From assembly GCA_963706905.1 (NCBI GenBank), contig CAVPNY010000005.1, forward strand, positions 1-64,000: a stretch of DNA of 64,000 nt, read 5' to 3'. Of this stretch, positions 9,742 to 18,247 are shown piece by piece. Position 1 is the first letter of the stretch. Every line of letters begins with the position of its first letter. Below the pieces are notes generated by a model. That model did not search any database, was not told the DNA's origin, and saw only the letters and a list, made by a program, of their open reading frames with translations. This stretch comes from CAVPNY01 sp963706905. GTDB lineage: Bacteria > Chloroflexota > Anaerolineae > Anaerolineales > UBA4823. Made by a program: the position numbers and the translations under genes.

Positions 9742-9804
9742 CGTTTATACTCCAGAATAGCCAGCGTGCAAAGGTTAACCTCAAGCAGGCTGGCAGGAGT
9801 CGTT

Positions 9805-11157
9805 TCAGGCTTTAGCGCCGAGCTTCTCCACAGCGACCTTCCCATTTGGCGAACCCCCGTTATAACCGCGCCCAAAGCCACGATAATGGAATCCCAGGCG
9901 CTTCATGATTTCAGGGTCATAGATGTTCCGGCCGTCGAAAAGCACCGGCTGTTTCATCGAATTGCGGACCCGATCCAGATCGAGCTGCTTGAACTCGTTC
10001 CACTCAGTGATGACCATTAAGGCATCACAGCCATCGGCCAGGACATACGGATCGGAAATCATTTCGACACCAGGCATCAAGGGAGCGGCAATCTCCATAG
10101 CCACCGGGTCATAGGCACGTACTTTAGCGCCATGCGCCAGGAGCGATCTGGCTATGTCGATCGAAGGGGCATCCCGCATATCATCGGTGTTCGGCTTGAA
10201 GGAAAGACCCAGGATACCGATGGTGCGGCCGTTCAAATCGCCGAGTAAATCTTGCAAGCGATTGACTGCCATCGGGCGACGGTCGTCATTAATATCCATG
10301 ACGGCGTGCAGGAGCTGCGGGTGGCGGCCTTTTTCGACAGCCATATATGCCAGCGCCTTGACGTCTTTGGGGAAACACGAACCACCGTATCCCAGCCCGG
10401 CGTCCAGGAAGGACTGTCCAATCCGCTTATCATAACCCATCCCCACCGCAACTTCCTTGACATCCGCGCCTAACTCCTCACAGATGTTGGCGATTTCGTT
10501 AATAAATGAAATCTTGGTCGCCAGGAAAGCATTAGAAGCGTACTTGATCATCTCAGCCGTGCGCAGATCGGTGATCACAATTGGAGCACGCAGGGGCAAA
10601 TGCAGTTGGGCGACTTTCTCCGCCGCTTCAGCGCTAAGCGAGCCGAGCACGGTGCGATGCGGTTGCATAAAGTCACTGATAGCCGATCCTTCCCGCAGAA
10701 ACTCAGGACAGGAAACCACTGAGAAGGGAATCGGCTCAGTCTGGTGGCGAGCAACAATCTCTGCCACCCAGTCGCCTGTCCCGACTGGGACAGTGGATTT
10801 ATTGATAATGATCACGGGATTGCGCATGTTTTCCGCAATGCTACGCGCTGAAGCCGCTACATGCCTCAAATCGGCTTCCCCATCTACACCGGAAGGGGTA
10901 CCAACCGCGATGAAGGCAAATTCTGTCCCATCCAGGGCTTCCGAGTAAGAAGTGGTAAAAGAAAGGCGCCCGCTGCGCATATTGCGGTCAACCAACTCTT
11001 CCAACCCAGGTTCATAGATCGGCATCTCACCCCGCTTAAGTCCTGCAATGCGCTCTTCATTAATATCAAGAGCAATCACCCGGTTTCCCAGGTCCGAAAA
11101 ACAAGCCGCAGTGACCAGACCGACATATCCCACACCAACAACACATAATTGCTTCAT
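9805..11157 (-). CDS. ugd: UDP-glucose 6-dehydrogenase
   Basis: The enzyme oxidises UDP-glucose twice with NAD+ to UDP-glucuronate, a precursor of surface polysaccharides. The Rossmann site is at the N-terminus (LCVVGVGYVGLVTAACFSD). The catalytic cysteine lies in GLGYGGSCFPKDVKALA near residue 260, and the C-terminal NAD/UDP-binding domain contains IGILGLSFKPNTDDMRDAPS. The 450-residue length is normal. The start ATG at 11157 faces the divergent Rrf2 regulator across about 307 bases. No other glycan genes flank it. Confidence 0.95.
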   Translation of the reverse strand: MKQLCVVGVGYVGLVTAACFSDLGNRVIALDINEERIAGLKRGEMPIYEPGLEELVDRNMRSGRLSFTTSYSEALDGTEFAFIAVGTPSGVDGEADLRHVAASARSIAENMRNPVIIINKSTVPVGTGDWVAEIVARHQTEPIPFSVVSCPEFLREGSAISDFMQPHRTVLGSLSAEAAEKVAQLHLPLRAPIVITDLRTAEMIKYASNAFLATKISFINEIANICEELGADVKEVAVGMGYDKRIGQSFLDAGLGYGGSCFPKDVKALAYMAVEKGRHPQLLHAVMDINDDRRPMAVNRLQDLLGDLNGRTIGILGLSFKPNTDDMRDAPSIDIARSLLAHGAKVRAYDPVAMEIAAPLMPGVEMISDPYVLADGCDALMVITEWNEFKQLDLDRVRNSMKQPVLFDGRNIYDPEIMKRLGFHYRGFGRGYNGGSPNGKVAVEKLGAKA

Positions 11158-11464
11158 TTAGCTTTCTCCGAGTGAATTTTGGTCCATCCAACATAATTAA
11201 CGATCTTACCATGATTCTATTACACCCAATTCCATCCGAAATAGACCCAATAACGCGCGCTTTTCTGTGTAATTGGGAAACAACATCAGCAAGTTACAAA
11301 AATTCAGCATTTGAATCCCATCATATGACAAATTTGTGACAAAAACACTCCAAATACGTCAAAGGTCATCCGCGACGGATGACAGGTGTCACTTGTAATT
11401 CGGCGGAAAAAACTCTAAAATATCCTTGATAAATACTACTGTTTAGGTCAAAAAGGAAGAAATT
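11158..11464. other. Divergent intergenic region between ugd and the Rrf2 gene
   Basis: No gene is visible here. The left half is AT-rich and should hold the ugd promoter on the minus strand. A short palindromic run ACAAATTTGT lies near 11334. The right half contains two overlapping palindromes and a sigma-70-like promoter, listed separately. Confidence 0.6.
11365..11421 (+). promoter_or_regulatory. Promoter of the Rrf2 gene with two overlapping upstream palindromes
   Basis: The -35-like TTGTAA (11393-11398) and the -10-like TAAAAT (11416-11421) are separated by 17 bases, giving a start of transcription about 35 bases before the Rrf2 ATG. Immediately upstream lie a perfect 8-bp inverted repeat, GTCATCCG and CGGATGAC around a CGA loop (11365-11383), and a second palindrome TGACA-GG-TGTCA (11380-11391). 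The two share four bases and abut the -35, as expected for an operator. Binding by Rrf2 itself is inference. Confidence 0.65.
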
Positions 11465-11875
11465 ATGCAAATCACACGACAAGCCGACTATGCCATGCGT
11501 GCAGTGATATACCTGGCAAAACTAGGTACAGATCGCCGGGCTGCCACCAGCCAGATCGCTGAAGAGCAGCACATTCCCCCATCATTTCTGGCAAAGATCG
11601 TATCACAACTCTCTGTTGCCGGGCTATTACAGACTTCACACGGCGCGCGTGGCGGCGTCTCGTTGGCTCGCCCCCCTGAAGAAATCAGCTTTCTTGAGGT
11701 GGTTGAAGCCATTGACGGACCGATTCTAATCAACGAGTGCGTCGCCGACAGCGGCAGCTGCGTCTTTGGCGAAACCTGCTCATTGCGACCGGTCTTCTGC
11801 GAAGCCCAATCTGAGCTGGTCACCCGCCTGGAGAACACAACCTTCGGCAGTGTGATCGGTAAGAACGGTCACTAG
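11465..11875 (+). CDS. Rrf2-family transcriptional regulator with Fe-S-type cysteines
   Basis: This 136-residue protein begins MQITRQADYAMRAVIYLAKL, the hallmark Rrf2 winged-helix start. Recognition-helix residues lie in IPPSFLAKIVSQLSVAGLLQT and the wing in GARGGVSLARP. Cysteines occur as ECVADSGSCVFGETC with another in PVFCEAQ, matching the three-cysteine region that ligates a [2Fe-2S] cluster in IscR, NsrR and RsrR. It may therefore sense iron, nitric oxide or redox state. It has its own promoter with palindromes. A single TAG separates it from an 85-residue protein in the same reading frame. Its targets are unknown; ugd is divergent and the urocanase gene is downstream. Confidence 0.88.
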   Translation: MQITRQADYAMRAVIYLAKLGTDRRAATSQIAEEQHIPPSFLAKIVSQLSVAGLLQTSHGARGGVSLARPPEEISFLEVVEAIDGPILINECVADSGSCVFGETCSLRPVFCEAQSELVTRLENTTFGSVIGKNGH

Positions 11876-11962
11876 AAGACAAATGCGCTTCTCAAGCGCT
11901 GGTCGAGCCTGATCTCCAAGTATCCACAGGCACGACCAGACGAAGCAGAAACGAGGCAGGTT

Positions 11963-12220
11963 ATGCCAGCCGGCGTACCCATCGATCGCCAGTGGATTTA
12001 CGTACTGAAAGATGGTCGAACGGTGCTAGATTGGGGCGATGACCTCGTCCAAGATCTATTGAACGGTGATTTTGTCAGCTATTCGAAAGAGGCATTCAGC
12101 CATCCGATCCAGGACGTGGATCTGGAAATGTTGAAACGGGCAGGGCGCATCGAGCGATTTGATGACCGTCAAGTGTACGTGTATTCTTTACCAGAGCGCC
12201 CACAACCTACGCTGGAATAA
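11963..12220 (+). CDS. Small protein of unknown function downstream of Rrf2
   Basis: This is an 85-residue acidic protein I do not recognise. It is predicted to be a soluble alpha/beta protein without cysteines or signal peptide (IDRQWIYVLKDGRTVLDWGDDL, then QVYVYSLPER). A GAGGCAGG stretch before the ATG at 11963 may serve as ribosome binding site. It is in the same frame as the Rrf2 gene, with 87 bases between the Rrf2 TAG and this ATG that remain open. An upstream start or stop-codon read-through would make a longer or fused product. A strong hairpin follows the stop. Confidence 0.55.
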   Translation: MPAGVPIDRQWIYVLKDGRTVLDWGDDLVQDLLNGDFVSYSKEAFSHPIQDVDLEMLKRAGRIERFDDRQVYVYSLPERPQPTLE

Positions 12221-12248
12221 AACAAACCCAAACAATCATTTGCCTTCC

Positions 12249-12290
12249 ATTCCCCTTCCGGCGTATAATCCAGCCGGGAGGGGAATTTTG
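12249..12290 (+). terminator. Rho-independent terminator of the Rrf2 transcript
   Basis: Fourteen-base arms (ATTCCCCTTCCGGC at 12249-12262 and GCCGGGAGGGGAAT at 12273-12286, one mismatch) close a 10-base loop and are followed by TTTTG. The position 29 bases after the stop fits termination. The loop holds TATAAT, which would be exposed in a cruciform. Confidence 0.65.
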
Positions 12291-12364
12291 TCATGGAGAT
12301 TTGACCTGCGTCAAACATGGTTTGGCAAAGGTAAATCATCGTCGCGCAACCACAGGAGGTCGAG

Positions 12365-14012
12365 ATGTCTGCACCGCGCACCGTTCGGGCCCCACGCGGC
12401 ACCCAACTGCATTGTAAATCCTGGCTGACAGAAGCCGCTTTCCGCATGATTCAAAACAACCTGGACCCTGAAGTGGCTGAGCGCCCACAAGACCTGGTTG
12501 TATACGGGGGGCGAGGCCAAGCAGCCCGTAATTGGGAGGCTTTTGACGCCATTCTGACTGCCTTGCAGGGTTTGGAAAACGACGAAACCTTGCTGGTCCA
12601 GTCCGGCAAACCAGTGGCAGTTTTCCGCACCCATCCCGACGCGCCACGCGTGCTGATCGCCAATTCCAACCTGGTGCCCCACTGGGCGACCCAGGCACAC
12701 TTCGACCAGCTGGCTGCCCGGGGTCTGATCATGTATGGCCAGATGACAGCCGGCTCATGGATCTATATCGGCACACAAGGCATTCTGCAAGGGACTTATG
12801 AGACCCTGGGGTCTCTGGCCCTGCAACGCGGCTGGCCATCATTGAAAGGCAAATTTGTGCTCACGGCCGGGTTGGGCGGGATGGGCGGCGCGCAACCGCT
12901 GGCCATTACCATGAACGAAGGCGTGGGCTTGATCGTAGAAGTTGACCCGGAACGGGCACACCGCCGCCAGCAGATCGGCTATGTAGACCAGGTGGTGGAC
13001 AACCTGGAAGAAGCCATGACCCTTGTCGAAGAGGCACGCGAGGCAGGCGAACCGCGTTCGATCGGCTTGATCGGCAACGCGGCCGAGATCTATCCCGAGC
13101 TGGCGGTAAGAGGCGTGATCCCGGACGTGGTCACTGACCAGACGCCAGCCCATGATGTGCTGATGTATGTACCCGCCGGGCTCAGCGTGAAGGAAGCCAA
13201 CGCCCTGCGCCAGGCGGACCCGGCGACTTATGACCGCCGCTCGATGGAATCGATGGCGCGCCATGTAGAAGCCATGCTGGCATTCCAGCGCGCCGGAGCA
13301 GAGGTCTTCGACTATGGCAACAACTTGCGCCAGCGAGCCTACGATTTCGGCGTCAGCGATGCATTCGAATTCCCCGGCTTCGTGCCGGCCTACATCCGCC
13401 CACTGTTCTGCCAGGGCAAAGGGCCTTTCCGGTGGGTGGCGCTCTCTGGAGACCCGGAGGATATCTACACCACCGACGAGACAGTGATGGAACTCTTCCC
13501 TGATGATCAGCACCTGCACCGTTGGATACGCATGGCGCGAGAAAAGGTGCCGTTCCAGGGGCTGCCCGCGCATCTGCTGGCTGGGTTACGGAGAGCGAGC
13601 CGAGGCCGGATTGGCCTTCAACAACCTGGTGGCCGAAGGGCTGGTTAAGGCACCGATCGTCATCGGACGCGATCATCTTGACGCAGGCTCAGTGGCTTCG
13701 CCCAACCGCGAGACCGAGGATATGCTGGATGGGACCGACGCGGTCAGTGATTGGCCAATCCTGAATGCACTGATCAACGCGGTGGGCGGGGCGACCTGGG
13801 TTTCGTTCCACCACGGCGGCGGGGTTGGGATCGGCTACAGCCAGCACGCCGGGCAGGTGATCGTGGCAGATGGCACCGCCGAAGCAGCCGCCAGACTGGA
13901 ACGCGTCCTGACCACCGACCCAGGCATGGGGATCGTGCGCCACGCCGATGCCGGTTATCCAGAGGCGATCGAAGCGGCCAAAAGGCATGGGATCAAGATG
14001 CCAATGCTGTAA
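12365..14012 (+). CDS. hutU: Urocanate hydratase (urocanase), one frameshift
   Basis: Urocanase hydrates urocanate to imidazolonepropionate in histidine breakdown, using tightly bound NAD+ as electrophile. A strong AGGAGG lies five bases before the ATG at 12365. The protein shows YGGRGQAARNWEAFDAI, the NAD-binding TAGLGGMGGAQPLA and DYGNNLRQRAYDFGV. At about 13570 the frame changes: VPFQGLPA should continue as RICWLGYGERAEAGLAF, which carries the conserved active-site cysteine and is found intact one frame over. The joined protein is about 549 residues, the normal size. No hutH, hutI or ftcD is nearby, so the rest of the pathway must be elsewhere. Confidence 0.93.
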
Positions 14013-14026
14013 GGTAAAATGGGGGA

Positions 14027-14644
14027 ATGCGTAAATCTCCACTGCTTTGGCTGCTCCTTTCTCTACTTGCTATTATTATTCTCACCGCCCTCGGCCCAGC
14101 GGAGAAAACCCTGGGCAGCAATGTGCGCGTGGTCTACCTGCACGGGGCATGGGTGTGGGCGGCGCTGGCTGGATTCGTGGCTGCGGCGCTGGTTGGTCTG
14201 GTGGGGCTGGTAACCCGCCGACCGGCGCTCCACTACTGGTCGCGCGCTCTGGGCCGCACCGGGCTGGTCTTCTGGATCAGCTACCTGCCGATCTCTATGT
14301 GGGCCATGCAAACCAACTGGAATGGCCTGTTCCTGGCTGAGCCGCGCTGGCGGGTGGGGCTGATCTTCGCTATCGGCGGGTTGATTTTGCAGGTGGGCGT
14401 GTCCTTGCTCGAAGACCCGGTGTGGGCTTCGGTCTCCAATATCCTTTTTGTCGGGGTGCTGTTCATGGCGCTGCAAACCACCGAACAGGTGATGCACCCG
14501 GCATCGCCGATCTTCGGCTCCGACGCCGTGCGCATCCAGGTCTTCTTTCTGACCCTGCTCGCCCTGACCCTGCTGGCTGCCTGGCAAGTGGCCCGGTTGT
14601 GGCACGGGTGGGATGTGGGCGAGGCGAGGGTAAAGAACCGGTAA
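14027..14644 (+). CDS. Integral membrane protein, possibly cytochrome c assembly (CcmC-like)
   Basis: This 205-residue protein has about six hydrophobic helices. The stretch LGSNVRVVYLHGAWVWAALA recalls the region around the first conserved histidine of CcmC/CcsA-type heme handling proteins (RIxYxHxxxAW), and WISYLPISMWAMQTNW is reminiscent of a later helix. The WWD-type motif of the family is not visible, so the link is tentative. The start is 14 bases after the hutU stop with only a -10-like TAAAAT at 14015-14020 and no clear Shine-Dalgarno, suggesting a leaderless or coupled start. An MFS gene follows after 27 bases. Confidence 0.55.
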   Translation: MRKSPLLWLLLSLLAIIILTALGPAEKTLGSNVRVVYLHGAWVWAALAGFVAAALVGLVGLVTRRPALHYWSRALGRTGLVFWISYLPISMWAMQTNWNGLFLAEPRWRVGLIFAIGGLILQVGVSLLEDPVWASVSNILFVGVLFMALQTTEQVMHPASPIFGSDAVRIQVFFLTLLALTLLAAWQVARLWHGWDVGEARVKNR

Positions 14645-14671
14645 GTCATCCATCTCTGACCGATCAAATCC

Positions 14672-15877
14672 ATGAATCGCTCCTTGCGCCTGCAGATCGC
14701 CGCCTTTACCGCCACGCGCGTGGTGCTGAATACGATGCACCGGATGGTCTACCCGTTCCTGCTGACCTTCGGGCGCGGGATGGGGGTGGACCTGGCGGCG
14801 ATGACGTTGGCGGTGACGACGCGCTCGCTGGTGGGGGCATCCGGGCCGTTCCTGGCCTTCGTGGCAGACAACCACGGGCGCAAAGTGGGGATGATCCTCG
14901 GCCTGGGCATATTTGTGCTGGGCGTCAGTCTGGTGATCGTGTGGCCCAGCTACCCGGCATTCTTCCTGGCCTTGATCCTGACCACGCTGGGCAAATCTGT
15001 CTTCGACCCGGCGATGCAGGCCTACCTGGGCGATCGGGTCGCTTACGAGCGGCGCGGGCGAGTGCTGGCGATCACCGAACTGGGGTGGTCGCTGGGGTTC
15101 ATGCTGGGCGTGCCGCTGATGGGCCTCCTGATCGCCCGAGGCGGCTGGACGGCGCCCTTTCCGGTGCTGGCGCTGCTCACCCTGGCAGCCATCGGCATAC
15201 TGGCGTGGCTGGTGCCGCGTGATGCGCCGCATCCGGGAAACCAGAACGGCCTGTGGGGCAACCTGCGCAGGGTACTCACCTCGCCAGTGGCCGTCACCGG
15301 CCTGGTGATGTGCTTGATGCTGAGCACCGCCAATGAGATGATCAACCTGGTGTTCGGCGCCTGGATGGAACATTCCTTTGGACTGAAGATCGCCGCACTG
15401 GGGGCAGCCTCGGCAGTGATCGGGTTTGCAGAGCTGGGCGGCGAAGCCCTGACCGCCGGCATCACCGACCGCTTGGGCAAAGCGCGCGCCGTGGCAGCGG
15501 GGGTGGTGCTGAACTGCGTGGCGGCACTGGCCTTACCGTTCCTGGGCAGCAGCCTGGTGGGGGCGTTCATCGGGCTGTTTCTGTTCTACCTGACCTTCGA
15601 ATTCGCCATCGTAAGCAGCATTCCCTTGATGACGGAGGTTTACCCGCCAGCCCGGGCGACGCTGATGGCGAGCAACCAGGCAGCCCACTCGCTGGGACGG
15701 GCGCTGGGGGCGCTGGTCACGGCGCCATTGTTCGCGCTGGGGCAGGCCTCGGCGAGCACACCCGATATCCTGCCCAGCGCGCTGGCCAGTGCGGCTTTCA
15801 ACCTGATCGGGCTGCTGGCGCTCTACCGGCTGCATGCGCGCATGACGAGGCAGCCGGCTGCCGAGACGCAAGGGTGA
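14672..15877 (+). CDS. Major facilitator superfamily permease
   Basis: This 401-residue protein has 12 hydrophobic helices. The loop 2-3 motif is seen as FVADNHGRKVGMILGLG and the domain duplication as ITDRLGKARAVAAGVV. The substrate cannot be predicted. The order hutU, membrane protein, MFS with short gaps suggests a shared transcript, so uptake or efflux of a urocanate- or histidine-related compound is possible but unproven. A candidate terminator hairpin follows about 50 bases downstream. Confidence 0.8.
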   Translation: MNRSLRLQIAAFTATRVVLNTMHRMVYPFLLTFGRGMGVDLAAMTLAVTTRSLVGASGPFLAFVADNHGRKVGMILGLGIFVLGVSLVIVWPSYPAFFLALILTTLGKSVFDPAMQAYLGDRVAYERRGRVLAITELGWSLGFMLGVPLMGLLIARGGWTAPFPVLALLTLAAIGILAWLVPRDAPHPGNQNGLWGNLRRVLTSPVAVTGLVMCLMLSTANEMINLVFGAWMEHSFGLKIAALGAASAVIGFAELGGEALTAGITDRLGKARAVAAGVVLNCVAALALPFLGSSLVGAFIGLFLFYLTFEFAIVSSIPLMTEVYPPARATLMASNQAAHSLGRALGALVTAPLFALGQASASTPDILPSALASAAFNLIGLLALYRLHARMTRQPAAETQG

Positions 15878-15925
15878 GGTGATCATCAGGAGGGACAAGC
15901 CAAACAGGCACTGCTGACCATGTAA

Positions 15926-15952
15926 AAGGAATGCCATTCCTTCATGTTTTTT
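15926..15952 (+). terminator. Candidate terminator after the MFS gene
   Basis: AAGGAATG and CATTCCTT form a perfect inverted repeat separated by one C, followed by CATGTTTTTT. The effective hairpin is six base pairs with a 5-base loop. It is AT-rich and therefore weak. Confidence 0.4.
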
Positions 15953-16083
15953 CGGACAGGCCTGGAGCGTAAAAGCGAGATTCTTCGGTCGCTGCGCTCC
16001 CTCAGAATGACAGAGTGATATAATCCGACCCTGCAGGCGTTTGCAAAGTAAACGGCTGCAGATCCTTTCTTGACATTGGTGCT

Positions 16084-17244
16084 ATGCAGAACAAACGCAA
16101 GATTCTCTTGATCGCTGGCGGGGTGATCGTGGCAGTCGTGGCCATTGTCGCAGTTGCTTACGGCGGCAAAGCCATGCAGCGCTGGAGCGCCCCCCTCGGC
16201 CCAGGATTGGGTTTGCCCACTCTGACGGCTACCAGTTTGCAACCCACCGCCACCGAAAGCAAGATAGCCAGCCTGCCCGGCCTGACGCCCACTACTGACT
16301 CCACCGCAGCCAGCACGCAGACGGTGCTCCTGCCGACGGCGACCACAAAACCCACCGCCACCCCCGCCCCGCTGTGCGGCGGCCCGCCGGTGATGACCAT
16401 CCTGGGGATGGGCGTGGATGGCGAGCTCGACTACCGCTACGGCCTCTCGGATGTGATCCGCATGATGCGAGTGGACTTCGTCACACCCAAGGTGACGATG
16501 CTCTCCATCCCGCGCGACCTGTGGGTGGAGATCCCGGGCATCGCAGACCATTACGATCTGACCCACGGCAAGCTCAACCAGGCTTACTTCTACGGCAGCC
16601 CAGGCATGGGCTATTACGATGGCCCTGGAGCGGGTCCCGGCCTGCTGGCACGCACGCTGGACTTGAATTTTGGGCTGCGCGTCGATCACTACGGGGCGGT
16701 CAACATGCAGACCTTCGTCAAAATCGTCAACGCGGTGGGTGGGATCGATGTCTACCTGCCCAACGACGTGGACGGGACGCCGATCGACGATAAGACGGAG
16801 GACATGGGCTATTTCGATGCCGGAAACCACCATTTCACCGGCGACCAGGCGCTGCGCTTCTCGCGCATCCGCAAGCGCTATAACGATTTCACCCGGGCGG
16901 ACAACCAGAATCTGGTGATCTGCGCCCTGAAGGAAAAGATCACCAGCCCATCCGTGCTGCCCAAGATCCCGCAGATCATCAGCTCCTTCCAGGGATCGGT
17001 GCTGACCGACCTGAGCCCGCAGCAGTTCGCCCAACTGGCCTGCCTGGTGCCCAAGCTGCGCAGCGAGAACCTGATCTTCACCGGCCTGCCAGATGAGATC
17101 CTGACGCCCGGCCGGATTAACAGCCCGCAACAGGGCGACAGCACGTATATCCTGGAGGCGGATTTCGATGTGATCCGCGATTATGTCAGCCAGTTTATGG
17201 CGGGGACCTGGCCGACCGAACCGAACGAGCCGACATGCCCATAA
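16084..17244 (+). CDS. LytR-CpsA-Psr (LCP) family protein, first copy
   Basis: LCP enzymes transfer undecaprenyl-linked glycopolymers to the cell wall. A short cytoplasmic N-terminus with RK residues precedes one transmembrane helix (ILLIAGGVIVAVVAIVAVAY), then a Thr/Pro-rich linker to about residue 95. The LCP catalytic domain is marked by MLSIPRDLWVEIPG, RVDHYGAVNMQTFVKIVNAVGGI and ALRFSRIRKRYNDFTR. The conserved arginines that hold the pyrophosphate are present. The protein ends without the LytR_C domain seen in the two copies at 39.8-42.8 kb. It stands alone between an MFS gene and nadE. Confidence 0.88.
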   Translation: MQNKRKILLIAGGVIVAVVAIVAVAYGGKAMQRWSAPLGPGLGLPTLTATSLQPTATESKIASLPGLTPTTDSTAASTQTVLLPTATTKPTATPAPLCGGPPVMTILGMGVDGELDYRYGLSDVIRMMRVDFVTPKVTMLSIPRDLWVEIPGIADHYDLTHGKLNQAYFYGSPGMGYYDGPGAGPGLLARTLDLNFGLRVDHYGAVNMQTFVKIVNAVGGIDVYLPNDVDGTPIDDKTEDMGYFDAGNHHFTGDQALRFSRIRKRYNDFTRADNQNLVICALKEKITSPSVLPKIPQIISSFQGSVLTDLSPQQFAQLACLVPKLRSENLIFTGLPDEILTPGRINSPQQGDSTYILEADFDVIRDYVSQFMAGTWPTEPNEPTCP

Positions 17245-17406
17245 ATAGGATTGTGGTTTCTGGTATTGGCAAGCAACGCTCGCGAATTCGAGAAAAAAGC
17301 TGCTTGCATTTCGTGAGCCACACAGAATGATGCCCGGCACCCTTCGACATCGCTCATAGTACGTCTCCGCTCAGGGTACCTCTTAAATCAAAATAGGGAG
17401 ATTGCC

Positions 17407-18241
17407 ATGAAATCTGAAGCGATCGATCTGAGCATCAATACAGAGCTGGCACGCAAGATCCTGACCGGGTTCGTCAAGACCGAGCTGAACCGCGCCGGCT
17501 TTTCGCGAGCGGTGGTGGGGTTGTCCGGCGGGCTCGAACTCGGGGCTGACCTGCTACCTGGCAGCGGAGGCGCTCGGCCCGCAGAACGTGCTGGCAGTGC
17601 GTATGCCCTACAAAACCTCCTCGGTCGATTCGCTGGAGCACGCCCAACTGATCATCGACGCCCTGGGGGTGCAGTCGATCACGATCCCGATCACCGAGAT
17701 GGTGGACGCACTCTTCGAGCGCTTCCCGGACGCCAACCGGGTGCGGCGCGGCAACGCCATGGCCCGAGCGCGCATGATCGTGCTCTACGATCAATCGGCG
17801 GACCTCGGCGGGCTGGTGGTGGGGACCGGCAACAAGACCGAGATCCTGCTGGGTTACACGACGCTGTTCGGGGATGCGGCCAGCGCGCTCAACCCGATCG
17901 GCGACCTGTATAAGACGCAGGTGCGCCAACTGGCGAAGGCGATGGACATGCCGGCGCCGATCATCAAGAAGCCACCTTCCGCCGACCTGTGGATCGGGCA
18001 GACCGATGAGGGCGAGCTGGGGTTCACCTATGAAGAAGTGGACAAGCTGCTCTACCTGCTGGTCGACCAGCGCTACAAGCCGGAGGACTGCGTGGAGGCA
18101 GGTTTCGGCGAGCCCTTCGTGCGGGCGGTGGTCAAGCTGATCCGTCAAAACCATTTCAAGCGGGTGATGCCGCCGATCGCCAAGGTGAGCAACCGCACGG
18201 TCGGCTACGATTTTCTCTATCTGCGCGACTGGGGGACTTAG
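17407..18241 (+). CDS. nadE: NH3-dependent NAD+ synthetase (one frameshift)
   Basis: NadE amidates nicotinate adenine dinucleotide to NAD+ using ATP and ammonia. The protein lacks the glutaminase domain and is about 277 residues. The P-loop-like signature SGG[VL]DS is split by an extra A at 17537-17538: VVGLSGGL runs into GLDSGLTCYLAAEALGPQN one frame over. The rest is intact, with RMPYKTSSVDSLEHA, the NA-MARARM region RRGNAMARARMIVLYD, the LVVGTGNKTEILLGY motif and LFGDAASALNPIGDLYKTQV. A GGGAG lies before the ATG. The single-base nature of the defect argues for an assembly error, because this enzyme is essential in most bacteria. Confidence 0.9.
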
Positions 18242-18247
18242 AGGCGC

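Noticed and set aside
14063..15373. A 436-codon His/Gln-rich open frame antisense to two membrane protein genes
   Set aside because: Composition arises from the complement of Leu/Val codons; no domain is recognisable.
15886..17340. A 484-codon open frame antisense to the first LCP gene
   Set aside because: Composition mirrors the opposite strand; the LCP protein on the plus strand has clear family motifs.
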